DNA of 64,000 bases, from the NCBI GenBank assembly GCA_036741355.1, contig DAINSK010000012.1, forward strand, positions 1 through 64,000, written 5' to 3'. The position numbers and the translations under genes were made by a program. How positions within the stretch are numbered: position 1 is the stretch's first letter; the number at the start of each line of letters is the position of its first letter. The DNA comes from JBBRGK01 sp036741355. GTDB taxonomy: Bacteria; Chloroflexota; Dehalococcoidia; CAUJGQ01. Below, piece by piece: positions 1 to 8,646 of the stretch. The notes beneath the pieces were generated by a model. That model made no database searches. It was not told the DNA's origin and saw nothing but the letters and a program-made list of their open reading frames with translations.

Positions 1-666
1 ACGGATCTAAACCTTCGCACATGTGTCGTCGATGAAGCGCGCACGGGGGACCGCGGCCGGTTGATGCACGCTAGCCTCAGCAAGCTGCAGACCGATATCG
101 TCGTTTGGATCGACGCCGACATCCGCAATCCGCACGCCAAGCTGATTTACGGCCTGGCAGGCCCGCTGATTCATAACGAATCCGTCCAGTACGTGAAAGG
201 TTTCTACGGGCTAGCACCCGAGGCACCCGATGCCGACCTTCACACGGTTGTCGGCGAGTTTGCGGCGCGACCCTTGCTGAACCTGTTCTTTGCCGAACTG
301 TCGGGCGTGATCGATCCGCTCGGGTGCGAACATGCCGTGCGGCGTGGCATGGCGGCGGCGCTGCCGATTTTTAGCGGTGGCGCCGCACAGTTGGGAATAC
401 TCATTGATGTGTTCGACCGTGCCGGGCTGCAGGCGATTAGCCAGGTCGCGCTCGGCGAGCGGATAGCCCGGCCGCTGGACATGTACGAGGCGAGCAGTGA
501 GGCGTTCTCGGCTGTCCAGATCCTTACCGACCGGCTTGGCGTCTCCGCGACCGATCCCGTGAGAGAACGGGCGAGTCCCACGATGAAGTTGATCCACCAA
601 ACCGACGGTCGCTTCTTCATCGATTTGATCGACGCGCGTGAGGCCGAGCTTCTGCCGAACTCGTAA
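1..666 (+). CDS. gpgS: Glucosyl-3-phosphoglycerate synthase, 5' end cut by the window edge
   Basis: The reading frame is open to base 1, so the N-terminus lies outside the window; the first internal ATG is at 64. The visible part has the GT-A core of the GpgS family: IDADIRN (the metal-binding DxD region), then GPL, YVKGFY, ARPLLNLFF and a C-terminal LGERIARPLD. GpgS transfers glucose from a nucleotide sugar to 3-phosphoglycerate, the first step to glucosylglycerate, a compatible solute. The expected GKGEA-type segment before IDADIRN reads TGDRGRL here, which is divergent. otsA and otsB further along also make a compatible solute. Family call from remembered motifs; related GT2/GT81 glycosyltransferases cannot be excluded. 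Confidence 0.75.
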   Translation, partial: TDLNLRTCVVDEARTGDRGRLMHASLSKLQTDIVVWIDADIRNPHAKLIYGLAGPLIHNESVQYVKGFYGLAPEAPDADLHTVVGEFAARPLLNLFFAELSGVIDPLGCEHAVRRGMAAALPIFSGGAAQLGILIDVFDRAGLQAISQVALGERIARPLDMYEASSEAFSAVQILTDRLGVSATDPVRERASPTMKLIHQTDGRFFIDLIDAREAELLPNS

Positions 667-720
667 GGGCATGCCTTCCGGCGTTTGCTATACTGCCCCT
701 GCTGCCTCGCGGAGTTCCAA

Positions 721-1466
721 ATGCCGAATGGCCTGCACACCTTCGATTCGCTGGAGCCGGCCCCGTTCGCAACGCGCATTGCGGCATTCTTGTTGGATTG
801 GGCCGTCGGCTTCGGTTTGGCCCTGGCAGCAGCGCTGGTGTCGTGGCTGTGGCTACTGTGGCAGAGCGACGGTGGCGCGAGTCAGCCTTCAGACGGCGCA
901 GTGTACGTCGCCCTGTTCATTGGTACCATCTGGTTGCCGGTCTGGGCTGCGGTGACGGTCGCCGGCTGGGTGCGCAACGGGCGCAGCCCCGGATTGGCGG
1001 CGATGGCGCTCGCGGTCTGCGATCGTTCGGGCCGTCCCCCGTCCGCCGCTCGCGGCATCGTGCGGATTCTCGTGCTCGCGGTCGGATCGGTGGCGCTGTG
1101 CGCNNNNNNNNNNNNNNNNNNNNNNNNNNNNNNNNNNNNNNNNNNNNNNNNNNNNNNNNNNNNNNNNNNNNNNNNNNNNNNNNNNNNNNNNNNNNNNNNN
1201 NNNCTCGCGGCATCGTGCGGATTCTCGTGCTCGCGGTCGGATCGGTGGCGCTGTGCGCGGCGCCGATCTTGCTGGTCGCGGCAATTGCTGCCGCCGCGCA
1301 GGGCACGTTGCCACTCGTGGTTGCCGGCGTTGTGAGCCTGACGGTCCTCTTGGTGGCCGCAGAGCTGCTTTGCTGCGCCTTCACGTCGGAGCGGCGCGCA
1401 CTGCACGACCTCGCTGCCGGCACGCGCGTGGTCCGGGCGCTCGAATCTCCCCGGGCAGCCGCGTAA
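721..1466 (+). CDS. RDD-family membrane protein, interrupted by an assembly gap
   Basis: The reading frame changes across the N run at 1104-1203, but the 55 bases before the gap recur exactly after it. Removing 100 N and one 55-base copy (155 bases) restores a single frame ending at 1466, about 196 residues. Features are an N-terminal R..AFLLDW segment, several hydrophobic helices, NGRSPG, and a terminal ALHDLAAGTRVV, as in RDD proteins (integral membrane proteins of mostly unknown role, some ion-related). The start is ATG 721 with CGGAG upstream; an in-frame TTG at 685 gives a poor N-terminus. A TATACT box lies at 689-694. Intact in the organism, broken only by assembly. Confidence 0.7.
1049..1258. 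other. Scaffold gap with duplicated 55-base contig ends
   Basis: Bases 1049-1103 are identical to 1204-1258, with exactly 100 N between them. The duplicate is the overlap of two contigs that were scaffolded and not merged. A 55-base overlap is what a de Bruijn assembler with k = 55 leaves. Collapsing it repairs the RDD gene. Confidence 0.95.
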
Positions 1467-1616
1467 AACGGGAGAATTGCAATCAGCTATCGGAGACCGG
1501 CTCCCCAGACATTTGAGAATCTCGACCGAAACGAACTTGCCCGCCGCTACGGCCGGGCTGCCGCATATCAAGAGGAAGCCGAAGAGAACACCGCTTTCTG
1601 GCTGCGGCTGGCCGGC

Positions 1617-2411
1617 ATGCTGCTGGTCCTGGCACTGCTCGTCTTACTCGCCTCCTACACGGTCGCGCAGGTAACTTCGCGCAGCGCGGCGGAACGCATT
1701 ATTGGACGGGCGATCCCCGGGATCACCGATTTCGACCACGCGTTTGCGGCCCACTACGACGAGTTGCAGACCGCCGCGGCCTCTCCTTCCGGGGCGCGCG
1801 GAGTCACGCTATCCTCGTATCCCGTCAAGGCGCAGCTCAGCCCATCGGAGGTCATCAACAAGTCACCGATCGAGGTACGGCAGGTACTGCTGAAACGTAC
1901 GGCAGATACCGTATACGACAAGGGAATCAACGCCTTCTCGCCCGACGGGAGGCCGGTAAAGCTCGGCAGCGCCGGCTTCCTTTCCGCCCCCTGGGCGTTC
2001 AAGCAGGCGCTCGCGGTGTTAAACCCCCACCTGCACCACACGATGATTAACGTCGCCAAAGCCGCCCTGGCAGCGTCCGTCGTCCTCGCTCTCGCCGTTG
2101 CCGTGTTGGGGCGTGAGTATAACCGTCTCGTCATCTTTGGCGTGGCACTGTCGTTTGCCGCGGTGCCGGGGCTGCTCGTCAGCGGCCTCATCTGGCTCGG
2201 GGTGCAGGTCGTTTTTGGCAGCTCGTCCGACCCGCTCATCGGCGGAACGTCAGACATTGCGCGGGATGTGGCCTGGTACGCGGTGCTGAGTTACGTGGTG
2301 TTTCTGGCGCTCGGGGTGGCGCTCACGATCCTCGGCCTGCTGGTGGAGCGGCTCGGCGATTTGGTCGGCACGAGCCAGGACCCGGCCAGGCAGCGGCAGT
2401 ATCAGAGCTGA
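1617..2411 (+). CDS. Unknown multi-pass membrane protein
   Basis: Not recognised. From ATG 1617 there is a hydrophobic N-terminal helix, about 120 residues of soluble, probably extracytoplasmic sequence, then three further helices near residues 145-165, 170-195 and 225-250 and a short charged tail. The frame stays open upstream to the stop of the RDD gene, and the upstream translation (DRNELARR, then YQEEAEENTAFW) looks like a cytoplasmic leader running into the first helix. The true start is therefore probably upstream of 1617, but no standard start codon with a good ribosome site is visible there; an ATT at 1476 is the only in-frame near-cognate near GGGAG. It follows the RDD gene directly. 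Confidence 0.6.
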   Translation: MLLVLALLVLLASYTVAQVTSRSAAERIIGRAIPGITDFDHAFAAHYDELQTAAASPSGARGVTLSSYPVKAQLSPSEVINKSPIEVRQVLLKRTADTVYDKGINAFSPDGRPVKLGSAGFLSAPWAFKQALAVLNPHLHHTMINVAKAALAASVVLALAVAVLGREYNRLVIFGVALSFAAVPGLLVSGLIWLGVQVVFGSSSDPLIGGTSDIARDVAWYAVLSYVVFLALGVALTILGLLVERLGDLVGTSQDPARQRQYQS

Positions 2412-2477
2412 CACGAAGGGCGCAATCTCTCCGGGATTGCTCCGCGTTTGGCGACGCGATATCATCTCCAGTGGCAC

Positions 2478-2548
2478 GCGGGTGTGATGTAATGGTAGCC
2501 TGCGACCTTCCCAAGGTTGACGCGCGAGTTCGATTCTCGCCACCCGCT
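2478..2548 (+). tRNA. tRNA-Gly (CCC)
   Basis: Full cloverleaf: acceptor GCGGGTG pairs with CACCCGC, the anticodon arm is CGACC-TTCCCAA-GGTTG with anticodon CCC, and the T arm is GCGAG-TTCGATT-CTCGC. The discriminator base is T and CCA is not encoded in full. A possible promoter (TTGCTC near 2438 and TATCAT about 17 bases later) lies just upstream. Confidence 0.93.
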
Positions 2549-2566
2549 CCGGCAGCCACCTGACAG

Positions 2567-2600
2567 TCCCGGCACCTGCAGGTGCCGGGACTTCGTTTTG
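2567..2600 (+). terminator. Palindromic terminator after tRNA-Gly
   Basis: A perfect 24-base palindrome (2567-2590, TCCCGGCACCTG and its complement) is followed by CTTCGTTTTG. It separates the tRNA from recX and probably ends tRNA transcription. The T tract is short and interrupted. Confidence 0.6.
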
Positions 2601-2618
2601 CCACGAGGATGCCTTCGT

Positions 2619-3281
2619 ATGGTTCCAACCATCGAGAAGATCGAAAAGCAGAAGCGCGGATCCGGAGTCGATCTCGTTGTCGACGGGTCTACCTGGATCA
2701 CCGTCCATCGCGACGTGGTGTTCGAATGCGCCGTTAGGCGCGGCGATCCCGCGACGGAAGCACTGCGCAGCAGGCTGGAATCAACAGACGCAAATCACCG
2801 CGCGTATGCGTCGGCGCTGCTGCTGCTCTCCTACCGGCCGCGCGCCGAAGGCGAATTGCGGCAGCGGCTGCGGCGCAAAGGGCTTCCCGAAGCGGCGATT
2901 GATGACGCGCTTGTCCGGTTGCGCCGCACCGGACTGGTGGACGACGAACAGTTCAGCCGCGCGTGGGTCGAAAACCGCGGGTCCGGCGCGTCGGCGCGCG
3001 GCATGTCGCTGCTCGCGGCCGAGCTTCGCGCCAAGGGAATTGATTCGGAAACAATAACCGAGGCGCTGGCAGGAACCGACGAAAGCGAACTAGCTCTTGC
3101 CGCGGCGAGACCGAGGGCGGCCCGGCTGGCCGGCCTGGAGTACGGCGACTTTCGGCGCCGGCTGGCAGGGTTTCTACAGCGTCGCGGCTTCGGTTATGAC
3201 GCGACGGCTGCCGCGGTGCGGCAGCTCTGGCGCGAGCTGGGGCAGGAGAACGACCGGGACGACGGATATCGTGCCATATAG
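2619..3281 (+). CDS. recX: Regulatory protein RecX
   Basis: RecX binds RecA filaments and limits recombinase activity. The protein (220 residues) is mostly short three-helix repeats typical of RecX: LSYRPRAEGELRQRL with KGL and DDALVRLRRTGLVDDEQFSRAWVENR in the first repeats, then further helical units to the C-terminus. The start is ATG 2619 with GAGG at about 2604-2608; the frame runs further upstream, but only through the tRNA. No recA in the window. It stands alone between tRNA-Gly and the rny promoter, which fits the common recX-rny neighbourhood in which DNA repair and RNA decay genes are adjacent. Confidence 0.85.
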   Translation: MVPTIEKIEKQKRGSGVDLVVDGSTWITVHRDVVFECAVRRGDPATEALRSRLESTDANHRAYASALLLLSYRPRAEGELRQRLRRKGLPEAAIDDALVRLRRTGLVDDEQFSRAWVENRGSGASARGMSLLAAELRAKGIDSETITEALAGTDESELALAAARPRAARLAGLEYGDFRRRLAGFLQRRGFGYDATAAAVRQLWRELGQENDRDDGYRAI

Positions 3282-3306
3282 CGTATAATCCGTACCCGAT
3301 ATTCCA

Positions 3307-3336
3307 TTGACACCCATCCGATTACGACTCTACACT
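3307..3336 (+). promoter_or_regulatory. Probable sigma70-type promoter of rny
   Basis: TTGACA at 3307-3312, an 18-base spacer and TACACT at 3331-3336, in the 135-base space between recX and rny. Predicted start near 3343, leaving a leader of about 75 bases. Confidence 0.65.
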
Positions 3337-3416
3337 GGTCTGACAGGCTGCTGATTTGGCGGCCTGGCCCGCTAACCCCAGTTCATGTGGATAGCGAGGC
3401 GGAAAGCGAGGCACAC

Positions 3417-4976
3417 ATGCTGGTACTTGTCATTGTACTGGCGATCGTGGTGGTCCTCGCCGTCGGTGCTGCCCTCTGGATAGCCCAAAAGGCGCAGGCA
3501 AATGCGAGCCTACTTGGACAACAGCAAACGCGCGAAGAGGAGCTACACGCCGCCGAGGCGAGCGTGGCACGCATCGTCAGTGAGGCCGAAACACGTCAAA
3601 AAGAGATTCTGCTAGAGGCTAAAGAGGAGGCGATCCGGCTCCGCACTCAGACAGAGCTAGAACTTAGGGAACGCGGCGGTGACATCCAGCGCCAGGAGCG
3701 GCGCATCGTTCAAAAGGAAGAGAACCTCGACCGCAAGCTCGAATCGTATGAACGACGAGACCAGTCGCTAACGGCGCGCGAGCAGGAGCTCGAAGAGACC
3801 CGCACTAAACTCGAAGAGGTCCGTTCGCAGCGCCTTGCCGAGATTGAGCGGATCGCTCAGCTCACCAGCCACGAGGCGCGTGACCTGCTCATTGCCGAGG
3901 TCGAGCTCGAGGTACGCGACGACGCGGTTCGCCGCATGCAACAGGTCGAAGCGGAAGTCCGCGAGCAGGCAAATCGCCGTGCCCGCGAGATCCTTGCAAC
4001 GGCGATTCAGCGCGTCACGTCGGACGTGACGGCGGAAACCACCGTCACCGTAGTCCCGATCCCCAGTGACGACATGAAGGGGCGCATCATCGGCCGCGAG
4101 GGGCGCAACATCCGCGCCCTCGAACACGCTACCGGCTGCGACTTGATCATCGACGACACCCCCGACGCGGTGACCCTGTCCGGCTTCGACCCGGTGCGCA
4201 GGGAGATCGCGAAGATCGCGCTGTCTCACCTCGTCCAGGACGGCCGCATCCATCCCACGCGCATCGAAGAGGTTGTCGAAAAGGCGCGACTGGAAGTCGA
4301 AGGCACAATGCGCACGACCGGCGAAGCGATGGCGGTGGAGGCGGGCGTACCCAGCCTTCACCCGGAACTGCAGCGGCTGCTGGGGCGGCTGACCTTCCGC
4401 ATCACCAACGGTCAGAATGTGGCGCGGCACTCGATTGAAACGGCGCAGCTAGGCGCAATGATCGCGGCCGAAATCGGCGCCGACGTGTCGATCGTGAGGC
4501 GCGCGGGGCTGCTGCACGACATCGGCAAAGCCGTCGACCACGAGGTCGAGGGCAGCCACGCCGCCATCGGCGCCGATATCGCGAAGCGGTACGGCCAGCC
4601 AGCGGGCGTAATCCACGCGATCGAGGCGCATCGTGAAGAGGTGGAGCCCCAAACGACCGAGGCGGTCGTCTTGCTTATCGCCGACGCGATCAGCAACTCG
4701 CGTCCGGGCGCCAAGCGCGAATCGCTCGAACACTACATGAAGCGGCTGGAAGAGCTCGAGGACGTAGCCAACAGCTTTCCCGGCGTGGACAAGTCGTTTG
4801 CGATTCAGGCGGGACGCGAAGTGCGCATCATCGTGCGGCCCGAAGAGGTCGACGACCTCGGCTCTATGCGGCTTGCGCGCGACATCAGCCGCAAGATCGA
4901 AGAGAGCCTCGAATATCCGGGGCAGATCAAGGTCACGGTCGTGCGCGAAACTCGGAACGTGGAGTACGCGAAGTAA
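3417..4976 (+). CDS. rny: Ribonuclease Y
   Basis: RNase Y is a membrane-anchored endoribonuclease that starts mRNA decay. The 519-residue product matches the usual length. Order of parts: an N-terminal membrane helix (LVLVIVLAIVVVLAVG), a long charged coiled coil to about residue 200, a KH RNA-binding domain with MKGRIIGREGRNIRALE near residue 218, and an HD domain with LLHDIGKAVDHE near residue 363. I chose ATG 3417, which puts the membrane helix at the N-terminus and has GCGAGG just upstream, over an in-frame GTG at 3387. The PHP gene starts 2 bases after the stop, so the two are probably co-transcribed. Confidence 0.96.
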   Translation: MLVLVIVLAIVVVLAVGAALWIAQKAQANASLLGQQQTREEELHAAEASVARIVSEAETRQKEILLEAKEEAIRLRTQTELELRERGGDIQRQERRIVQKEENLDRKLESYERRDQSLTAREQELEETRTKLEEVRSQRLAEIERIAQLTSHEARDLLIAEVELEVRDDAVRRMQQVEAEVREQANRRAREILATAIQRVTSDVTAETTVTVVPIPSDDMKGRIIGREGRNIRALEHATGCDLIIDDTPDAVTLSGFDPVRREIAKIALSHLVQDGRIHPTRIEEVVEKARLEVEGTMRTTGEAMAVEAGVPSLHPELQRLLGRLTFRITNGQNVARHSIETAQLGAMIAAEIGADVSIVRRAGLLHDIGKAVDHEVEGSHAAIGADIAKRYGQPAGVIHAIEAHREEVEPQTTEAVVLLIADAISNSRPGAKRESLEHYMKRLEELEDVANSFPGVDKSFAIQAGREVRIIVRPEEVDDLGSMRLARDISRKIEESLEYPGQIKVTVVRETRNVEYAK

Positions 4977-4978
4977 TC

Positions 4979-5830
4979 ATGGCCATCGGCGACTTCCATA
5001 CCCACTCCATCCATTCCGACGGCCGGCTCACAACCGACAAGCTGGCGGAGATGGCCGCGCGAAACGGCGTTAAAGTCATGGCGCTCACCGACCATGACAG
5101 CACGGAAGGCGTCAAGGACATGGCTACGACGCTATCTGGATACGGAGTCCGCCTGGTACCGGGAGTCGAATTGAGCACCGACATCCCGGGCAGCGAGATC
5201 CACGTGCTCGGACTGTTCATGAACGTGGACGACCCGCACTTTCAGTCGGAGCTTTTGCGGTTTCGCGAAGGGCGCATCGGTCGCGGCATGCGCATGATCG
5301 AAAAGCTGCAGGCACTCGGCATGGACGTCTCCTGGGAGCGCGTCCAGGAGATCGCCGGAGACGCGTCCGTTGGGCGACCGCACGTAGCACAACACCTCGT
5401 CGAGTTGGGTTATGTCACGTCGATTCCCGACGCCTTCGATCGATTCATCGGGCGCAACGGCCCGGCATACGCGGAACGCGACAAGCTGACGCCGGCCGAG
5501 GCGGTCGAGTTAATCGACTCGGCGGGCGGCATAGCCGCCGTTGCCCATCCGCAGTACACGCCCAACGTCGAAGAGATCCTCGCGGACCTCAAGAACCACG
5601 GTTTGACGGCCCTCGAGGTCTACTACAAGGACTTGAGTCCCGACAAAGTGGCCAACCTGCTCTCGATCGCCCGCAACCTTGGCCTGTTGCCGACAGGGGG
5701 CAGCGACTTTCACGGCCTTGGCAATCCGGGTGAGCGCGAGCCCGGCAACATTCCCCTCCCGAACAGCGCTGTCGAAGCGCTGCTGGCCGCCGGCGATCGT
5801 TGCGCCCAGCCGACGGTGCAACCGCGGTGA
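4979..5830 (+). CDS. PHP-domain metal-dependent phosphoesterase
   Basis: Starts DFHTHSIHSDG (the two metal-ligand histidines of the PHP fold), continues with ALTDHDS, and ends with GGSDFHG, the usual C-terminal metal-binding motif. This 283-residue form resembles the YciV/RNase AM group, which acts as a 5'-3' exonuclease on short RNA or hydrolyses nucleoside 3',5'-bisphosphates. Its position directly after rny supports a role in finishing RNA degradation, which is inference. The end overlaps the fabZ start by four bases (GTGA). Confidence 0.88.
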   Translation: MAIGDFHTHSIHSDGRLTTDKLAEMAARNGVKVMALTDHDSTEGVKDMATTLSGYGVRLVPGVELSTDIPGSEIHVLGLFMNVDDPHFQSELLRFREGRIGRGMRMIEKLQALGMDVSWERVQEIAGDASVGRPHVAQHLVELGYVTSIPDAFDRFIGRNGPAYAERDKLTPAEAVELIDSAGGIAAVAHPQYTPNVEEILADLKNHGLTALEVYYKDLSPDKVANLLSIARNLGLLPTGGSDFHGLGNPGEREPGNIPLPNSAVEALLAAGDRCAQPTVQPR

Positions 5831-6321
5831 TCGACGGGACCAACGAGAAACCGCACGAAACCCCCGCCGCAGGTTCGGGCGTCTGGGATATCCAGCGCAT
5901 CCTGGAAGTGCTTCCGCATCGCTTCCCGTTCCTTTTGGTGGACCGCATGATCGAGGTCCAGGAGGGAAAGCGCGCGGTAGGCATTAAGAACGTTAGCATT
6001 AACGAGTGGTTCTTCCAGGGCCACTTTCCGGGTACCCCGGTGATGCCGGGAGTACTGATCATCGAGGCGCTGGCGCAGGTGGGAGCGGTGGCCGTGCTGA
6101 GCCAGGAGAAGTTTCGCGGCCGCATCGCCTACTTTGCCGGCATAGACGGCGCCCGCTTTCGGCGGCCGGTCGTCCCCGGCGACGTACTAAGGCTGGAAGT
6201 CAAGTTGACCCGCCAACGGGGCCCGATCGGAAAAGGGACGGCGCGGGCAACGGTGGACGGGAAGCTCGCGGCCGAAGCGGAGCTCACCTTCGCCATCGAC
6301 ATGCGTTCGGCGGCGTCCTGA
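5827..6321 (+). CDS. fabZ: 3-hydroxyacyl-ACP dehydratase FabZ
   Basis: Dehydrates (3R)-hydroxyacyl-ACP in fatty acid elongation. The hot-dog fold has LPHRFPFLLVDR with the catalytic histidine and GHFPGTPVMPGVLIIEALAQ with the catalytic glutamate. The start chosen is GTG 5827, overlapping the PHP stop as GTGA, giving 164 residues with about 25 extra N-terminal residues before the hot-dog core. It is read through from rny-PHP; the next gene starts on the base after its stop, so translation is tightly coupled. Confidence 0.95.
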   Translation: MIDGTNEKPHETPAAGSGVWDIQRILEVLPHRFPFLLVDRMIEVQEGKRAVGIKNVSINEWFFQGHFPGTPVMPGVLIIEALAQVGAVAVLSQEKFRGRIAYFAGIDGARFRRPVVPGDVLRLEVKLTRQRGPIGKGTARATVDGKLAAEAELTFAIDMRSAAS

Positions 6322-6810
6322 ATGCAGTGCGCGGCCGATCCGAGCGTCGAAACCGAGCTACGTTGCGGAAAGTGCGATATCCCGATCTGCCCGCGCTGCA
6401 TGGTGCAGACGCCGGTCGGGGCGAGGTGCCGTTCGTGCGCCAACCTGCGGCGGCCGGTGCAGTACACGATTCCGCCCGCAACGCTGATCCGCGCCATTGG
6501 GGTGGGCGTTGGCGTCGCCATCGCGGTTGGGGCCGTGTGGGCGTTCCTGGTCCCTCGCGCCCAGGTATTCCTGGGGTTCTTCATCTTCTTCGCCGCGGCC
6601 GGCTACGGTTGGCTGGTGGCAGAAGCGATCGGGCGCGTCACAAACCGGCGTCGCGGCCCGGCGCTGCAGGCAGTAGCGGTCGCCTCTTCGATCCTGGTGT
6701 ACCTGGTACACAACCTGCTGTGGGCAAGCGTCCTGCTACTGCCGAACGACCTCTGGGGCTTCGTTTTCGTCCTCATCGCGGCGTTTGTGGGTGCCGGCTA
6801 CCTGCGCTGA
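6322..6810 (+). CDS. B-box-type zinc finger membrane protein
   Basis: The N-terminal 45 residues hold paired cysteines (CGKCDIPICPRCMV and later CRSC) in the pattern of bacterial B-box-like zinc fingers, also seen ahead of rhomboid or membrane domains. After residue 50 come about four hydrophobic helices without rhomboid catalytic residues. Function unknown. It begins immediately after the fabZ stop with no space, so it ends the rny operon. It is convergent with the next gene, three bases apart. Confidence 0.7.
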   Translation: MQCAADPSVETELRCGKCDIPICPRCMVQTPVGARCRSCANLRRPVQYTIPPATLIRAIGVGVGVAIAVGAVWAFLVPRAQVFLGFFIFFAAAGYGWLVAEAIGRVTNRRRGPALQAVAVASSILVYLVHNLLWASVLLLPNDLWGFVFVLIAAFVGAGYLR

Positions 6811-6813
6811 AGG

Positions 6814-7209
6814 CTAGTGACGAAGTACGGTGACGACGACCAGCAGGATGACGATGATCGCCGCAGTGATGAAGATCCGCTTCAGTTCGCCGATCACGTA
6901 GCCATAGTCCGTGGCTGCGAGCCTTGCCGAGATCGGCGTCGATTCTTTGGCGGCGACCGAGCCGGCCCGGACAAAGCCCGATCGCGGTTCGTGACGGGGA
7001 GCAGGCGCGGGGCTGCGAACGATGCGCGGAGACGCCGCCATCGCGGGCGCCGTCTCCAGCTCCTCGACGACCATATCCTCCGGCACCTCGATCGTCGGCG
7101 GTTCCAGCGTTGCCGGGCCGGCGCCTTCGAGCAGGTGTCGCGGAATGATAGGCGTTGTACGTTTGCGGCCGGTGGACTGCGTCCGAACGCGGCGTGACTG
7201 ACGTGGCAA
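6814..7209 (-). CDS. Unknown protein with a C-terminal membrane anchor
   Basis: 131 residues if read from TTG 7209, which follows a good GAGGAG by about seven bases. The sequence is basic at the N-terminus (PRQSRRVRTQ), proline- and acid-rich in the middle, and ends in one hydrophobic helix (IFITAAIIVILLVVVTVL), so it is probably tail-anchored with the bulk in the cytoplasm. No family recognised. The reading frame runs on to 7326 but without a ribosome site. A TATACT box lies about 25 bases upstream of the ribosome site on the minus strand. Confidence 0.6.
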   Translation of the reverse strand: MPRQSRRVRTQSTGRKRTTPIIPRHLLEGAGPATLEPPTIEVPEDMVVEELETAPAMAASPRIVRSPAPAPRHEPRSGFVRAGSVAAKESTPISARLAATDYGYVIGELKRIFITAAIIVILLVVVTVLRH

Positions 7210-7269
7210 GCGAAGCTCCTCGTAATCCTTTAAGGAGTATACCGACCCCGAAAGGCGACCGTCCAGCGT

Positions 7270-7299
7270 TTGACAGGCGTGAGAGGGCTGCGCTACGCT
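7270..7299 (+). promoter_or_regulatory. Promoter of tRNA-Asp copy 1
   Basis: TTGACA at 7270-7275, an 18-base spacer and TACGCT at 7294-7299. In the second tRNA-Asp copy the -10 region is kept but the -35 hexamer is replaced by unrelated sequence. Confidence 0.6.
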
Positions 7300-7423
7300 A
7301 ACCGCGCCGCAGCGACGGAACGACATCGTGCGGCAGCATGTCTTTTCGGCCCCGTGGTGTAGCGGTCAAACATGCCACCCTGTCACGGTGGAGATCGTGG
7401 GTTCGAATCCCATCGGGGTCGCC
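7274..7423 (+). repeat. Left copy of the tRNA-Asp direct repeat bracketing the island
   Basis: About 150 bases (from CAGGCGTGAGAG through the tRNA) recur at 14734-14885 with a 2-base length difference and a few substitutions in the leader. The repeat covers the -10 region, the leader and the whole tRNA. The two copies enclose 7.3 kb of accessory genes. Confidence 0.9.
7348..7421 (+). tRNA. tRNA-Asp (GTC), copy 1
   Basis: 74 bases. Acceptor GGCCCCG pairs with CGGGGTC, the anticodon arm is CCACC-CTGTCAC-GGTGG with anticodon GTC, and the T arm is GTGGG-TTCGAAT-CCCAT. The discriminator is G, followed by CCA. Confidence 0.95.
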
Positions 7424-7427
7424 AAAC

Positions 7428-8030
7428 TTACCCCCTGCCTGACCACAGCAACATCTGTTTGAATGCCACCTTCGGGCGGTATTCTTCTACGTTCTTCCGC
7501 CTGACGTCGACGTGGATTGCCTCGAATGGCACGAGCACGATGTTGCGCTCACTCGGCGTATAAAGAACCCATCACGCCGGCGGGCGTCGCCTCGGCATGT
7601 CGGCGCGCCGGCGAGAGCCCTTCAGCCGCGACCAGGCCAGACAACCGATCATAGAGATGCCGGCCTTCCTCACCTTCGAGAGTGGGCACCTGAACAGTCG
7701 GCAAGGACTCGCCATCCGTTTGGCGGACGTCGAACACCTGGCCGGAGCCGAAGCCGGTAACCCGCTCCCCGTCGTTCTTCTCGACCTTCTTGCGGCGAAC
7801 GCGGGGCACCACAATCGCAAAGCCCTTCTCACACTTAAACACATGACATCCGAGCTTGAGCCAGGCGTGGAAGCCAGCAACGTAGGTCGTATCAGGTCGT
7901 TGCCTGGCGATGAGGAGCTGATTGCCAAGCGAATAGTTGTGAAATCTGGAGGAGATATCTAACCAATGGAGGAAGGATTCGGAGTCCTGGATGGCGCCGA
8001 CTGCGTCTTCGAAGCGTTAGAGAATATCGG
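7428..8030 (-). pseudogene. Decayed ArdC-type anti-restriction gene
   Basis: Reading the minus strand from about 8030 gives an ArdC N-terminal (ssDNA-binding) domain: RFEDAVGAIQDSESF, then RFHNYSLGNQLLIARQRPD, AGFHAWLKLG, CEKGFAIVVPR and VFDVRQTDGESLP. The gene is broken: a TAA at 8017-8019 sits where a glutamate or similar codon is expected (DIL*RFEDAV), and near 7575 the frame shifts to one reading YTPSERNIVLVP, which would be the start of the metallopeptidase half. That half stops at 7428, four bases beyond the tRNA repeat, without an HExxH motif. ArdC proteins are carried by plasmids and conjugative elements and protect incoming DNA, so this is a relic of a mobile element. Confidence 0.75.
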
Positions 8031-8040
8031 CTCTGCGCGA

Positions 8041-8646
8041 TTAAGTCCTCCTTCCATCGATCAATAAATACATCGCTTCCTAATTATATCACTTTCGTCC
8101 CATGCCGTCCAACAGAGGGTGAACGTATCATTTGGTTGGTGTCGGTCTACAGGGGAGATCTCCGCCGCCACCGTGAGACAGGCGGCAGTCTTTGCAAAAC
8201 AGGGGGAGGCGTTCCACGTTTCCTTTATGATGGCTTGCTGTTTCTCGCATCGGCCTGCAACCGATTTGGTGGCGGGGGTTCGCAATAAGGCGACTACGCA
8301 TGGAGGGAAAATGATGCCGAGCCGGCGCGGTTGGATGGTGTTATTTTGGAGGGCTTAATCCCATAATTTTCATAACGAACGCGACGGGTACGGAGTTGCC
8401 GCCGTATTGCGCCATTTCACTACTCGCTTAGGCGGCAAATCAGCATCAATCACACCGCAGACTGCCCGCATGAGATCGCGAGCGGTGCTCAGTTTCGCCT
8501 CGTCTCCTGATGTCCATTTGTGGCCTACAATGGGCTGCGATCGCTCCGATCACGCCGTCGGTCGTAAGGGCTCGTCATGCCAAGCGCCGCTCACGGCACG
8601 AGACGGAATAATTGGCTACGGCACCAGTCAGAGTGTCGGAGGTAAC
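8041..8646. other. Intergenic stretch without a convincing gene
   Basis: AT-richer than its surroundings in parts. On the minus strand 8370-8549 is an open frame of about 60 codons with coding-like composition (LSTARDLMRAVCGV, PPKRVVKWRNT), but it has no start codon and no recognised match and could be a gene fragment. The promoter of the ATPase operon must lie here; I see no strong -35/-10 pair. Confidence 0.4.

Noticed and set aside
1049..1258. A true 55-base tandem duplication
   Set aside because: The same length of overlap flanks both 100-N runs and merging restores the reading frame, so it is an assembly artefact.
7597..7962. 121-residue plus-strand frame beside tRNA-Asp
   Set aside because: The opposite strand encodes a recognisable ArdC domain; this frame is its antisense.
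8119..8358. Possible 79-residue plus-strand gene in the island
   Set aside because: No ribosome site, odd composition, no recognisable motif.
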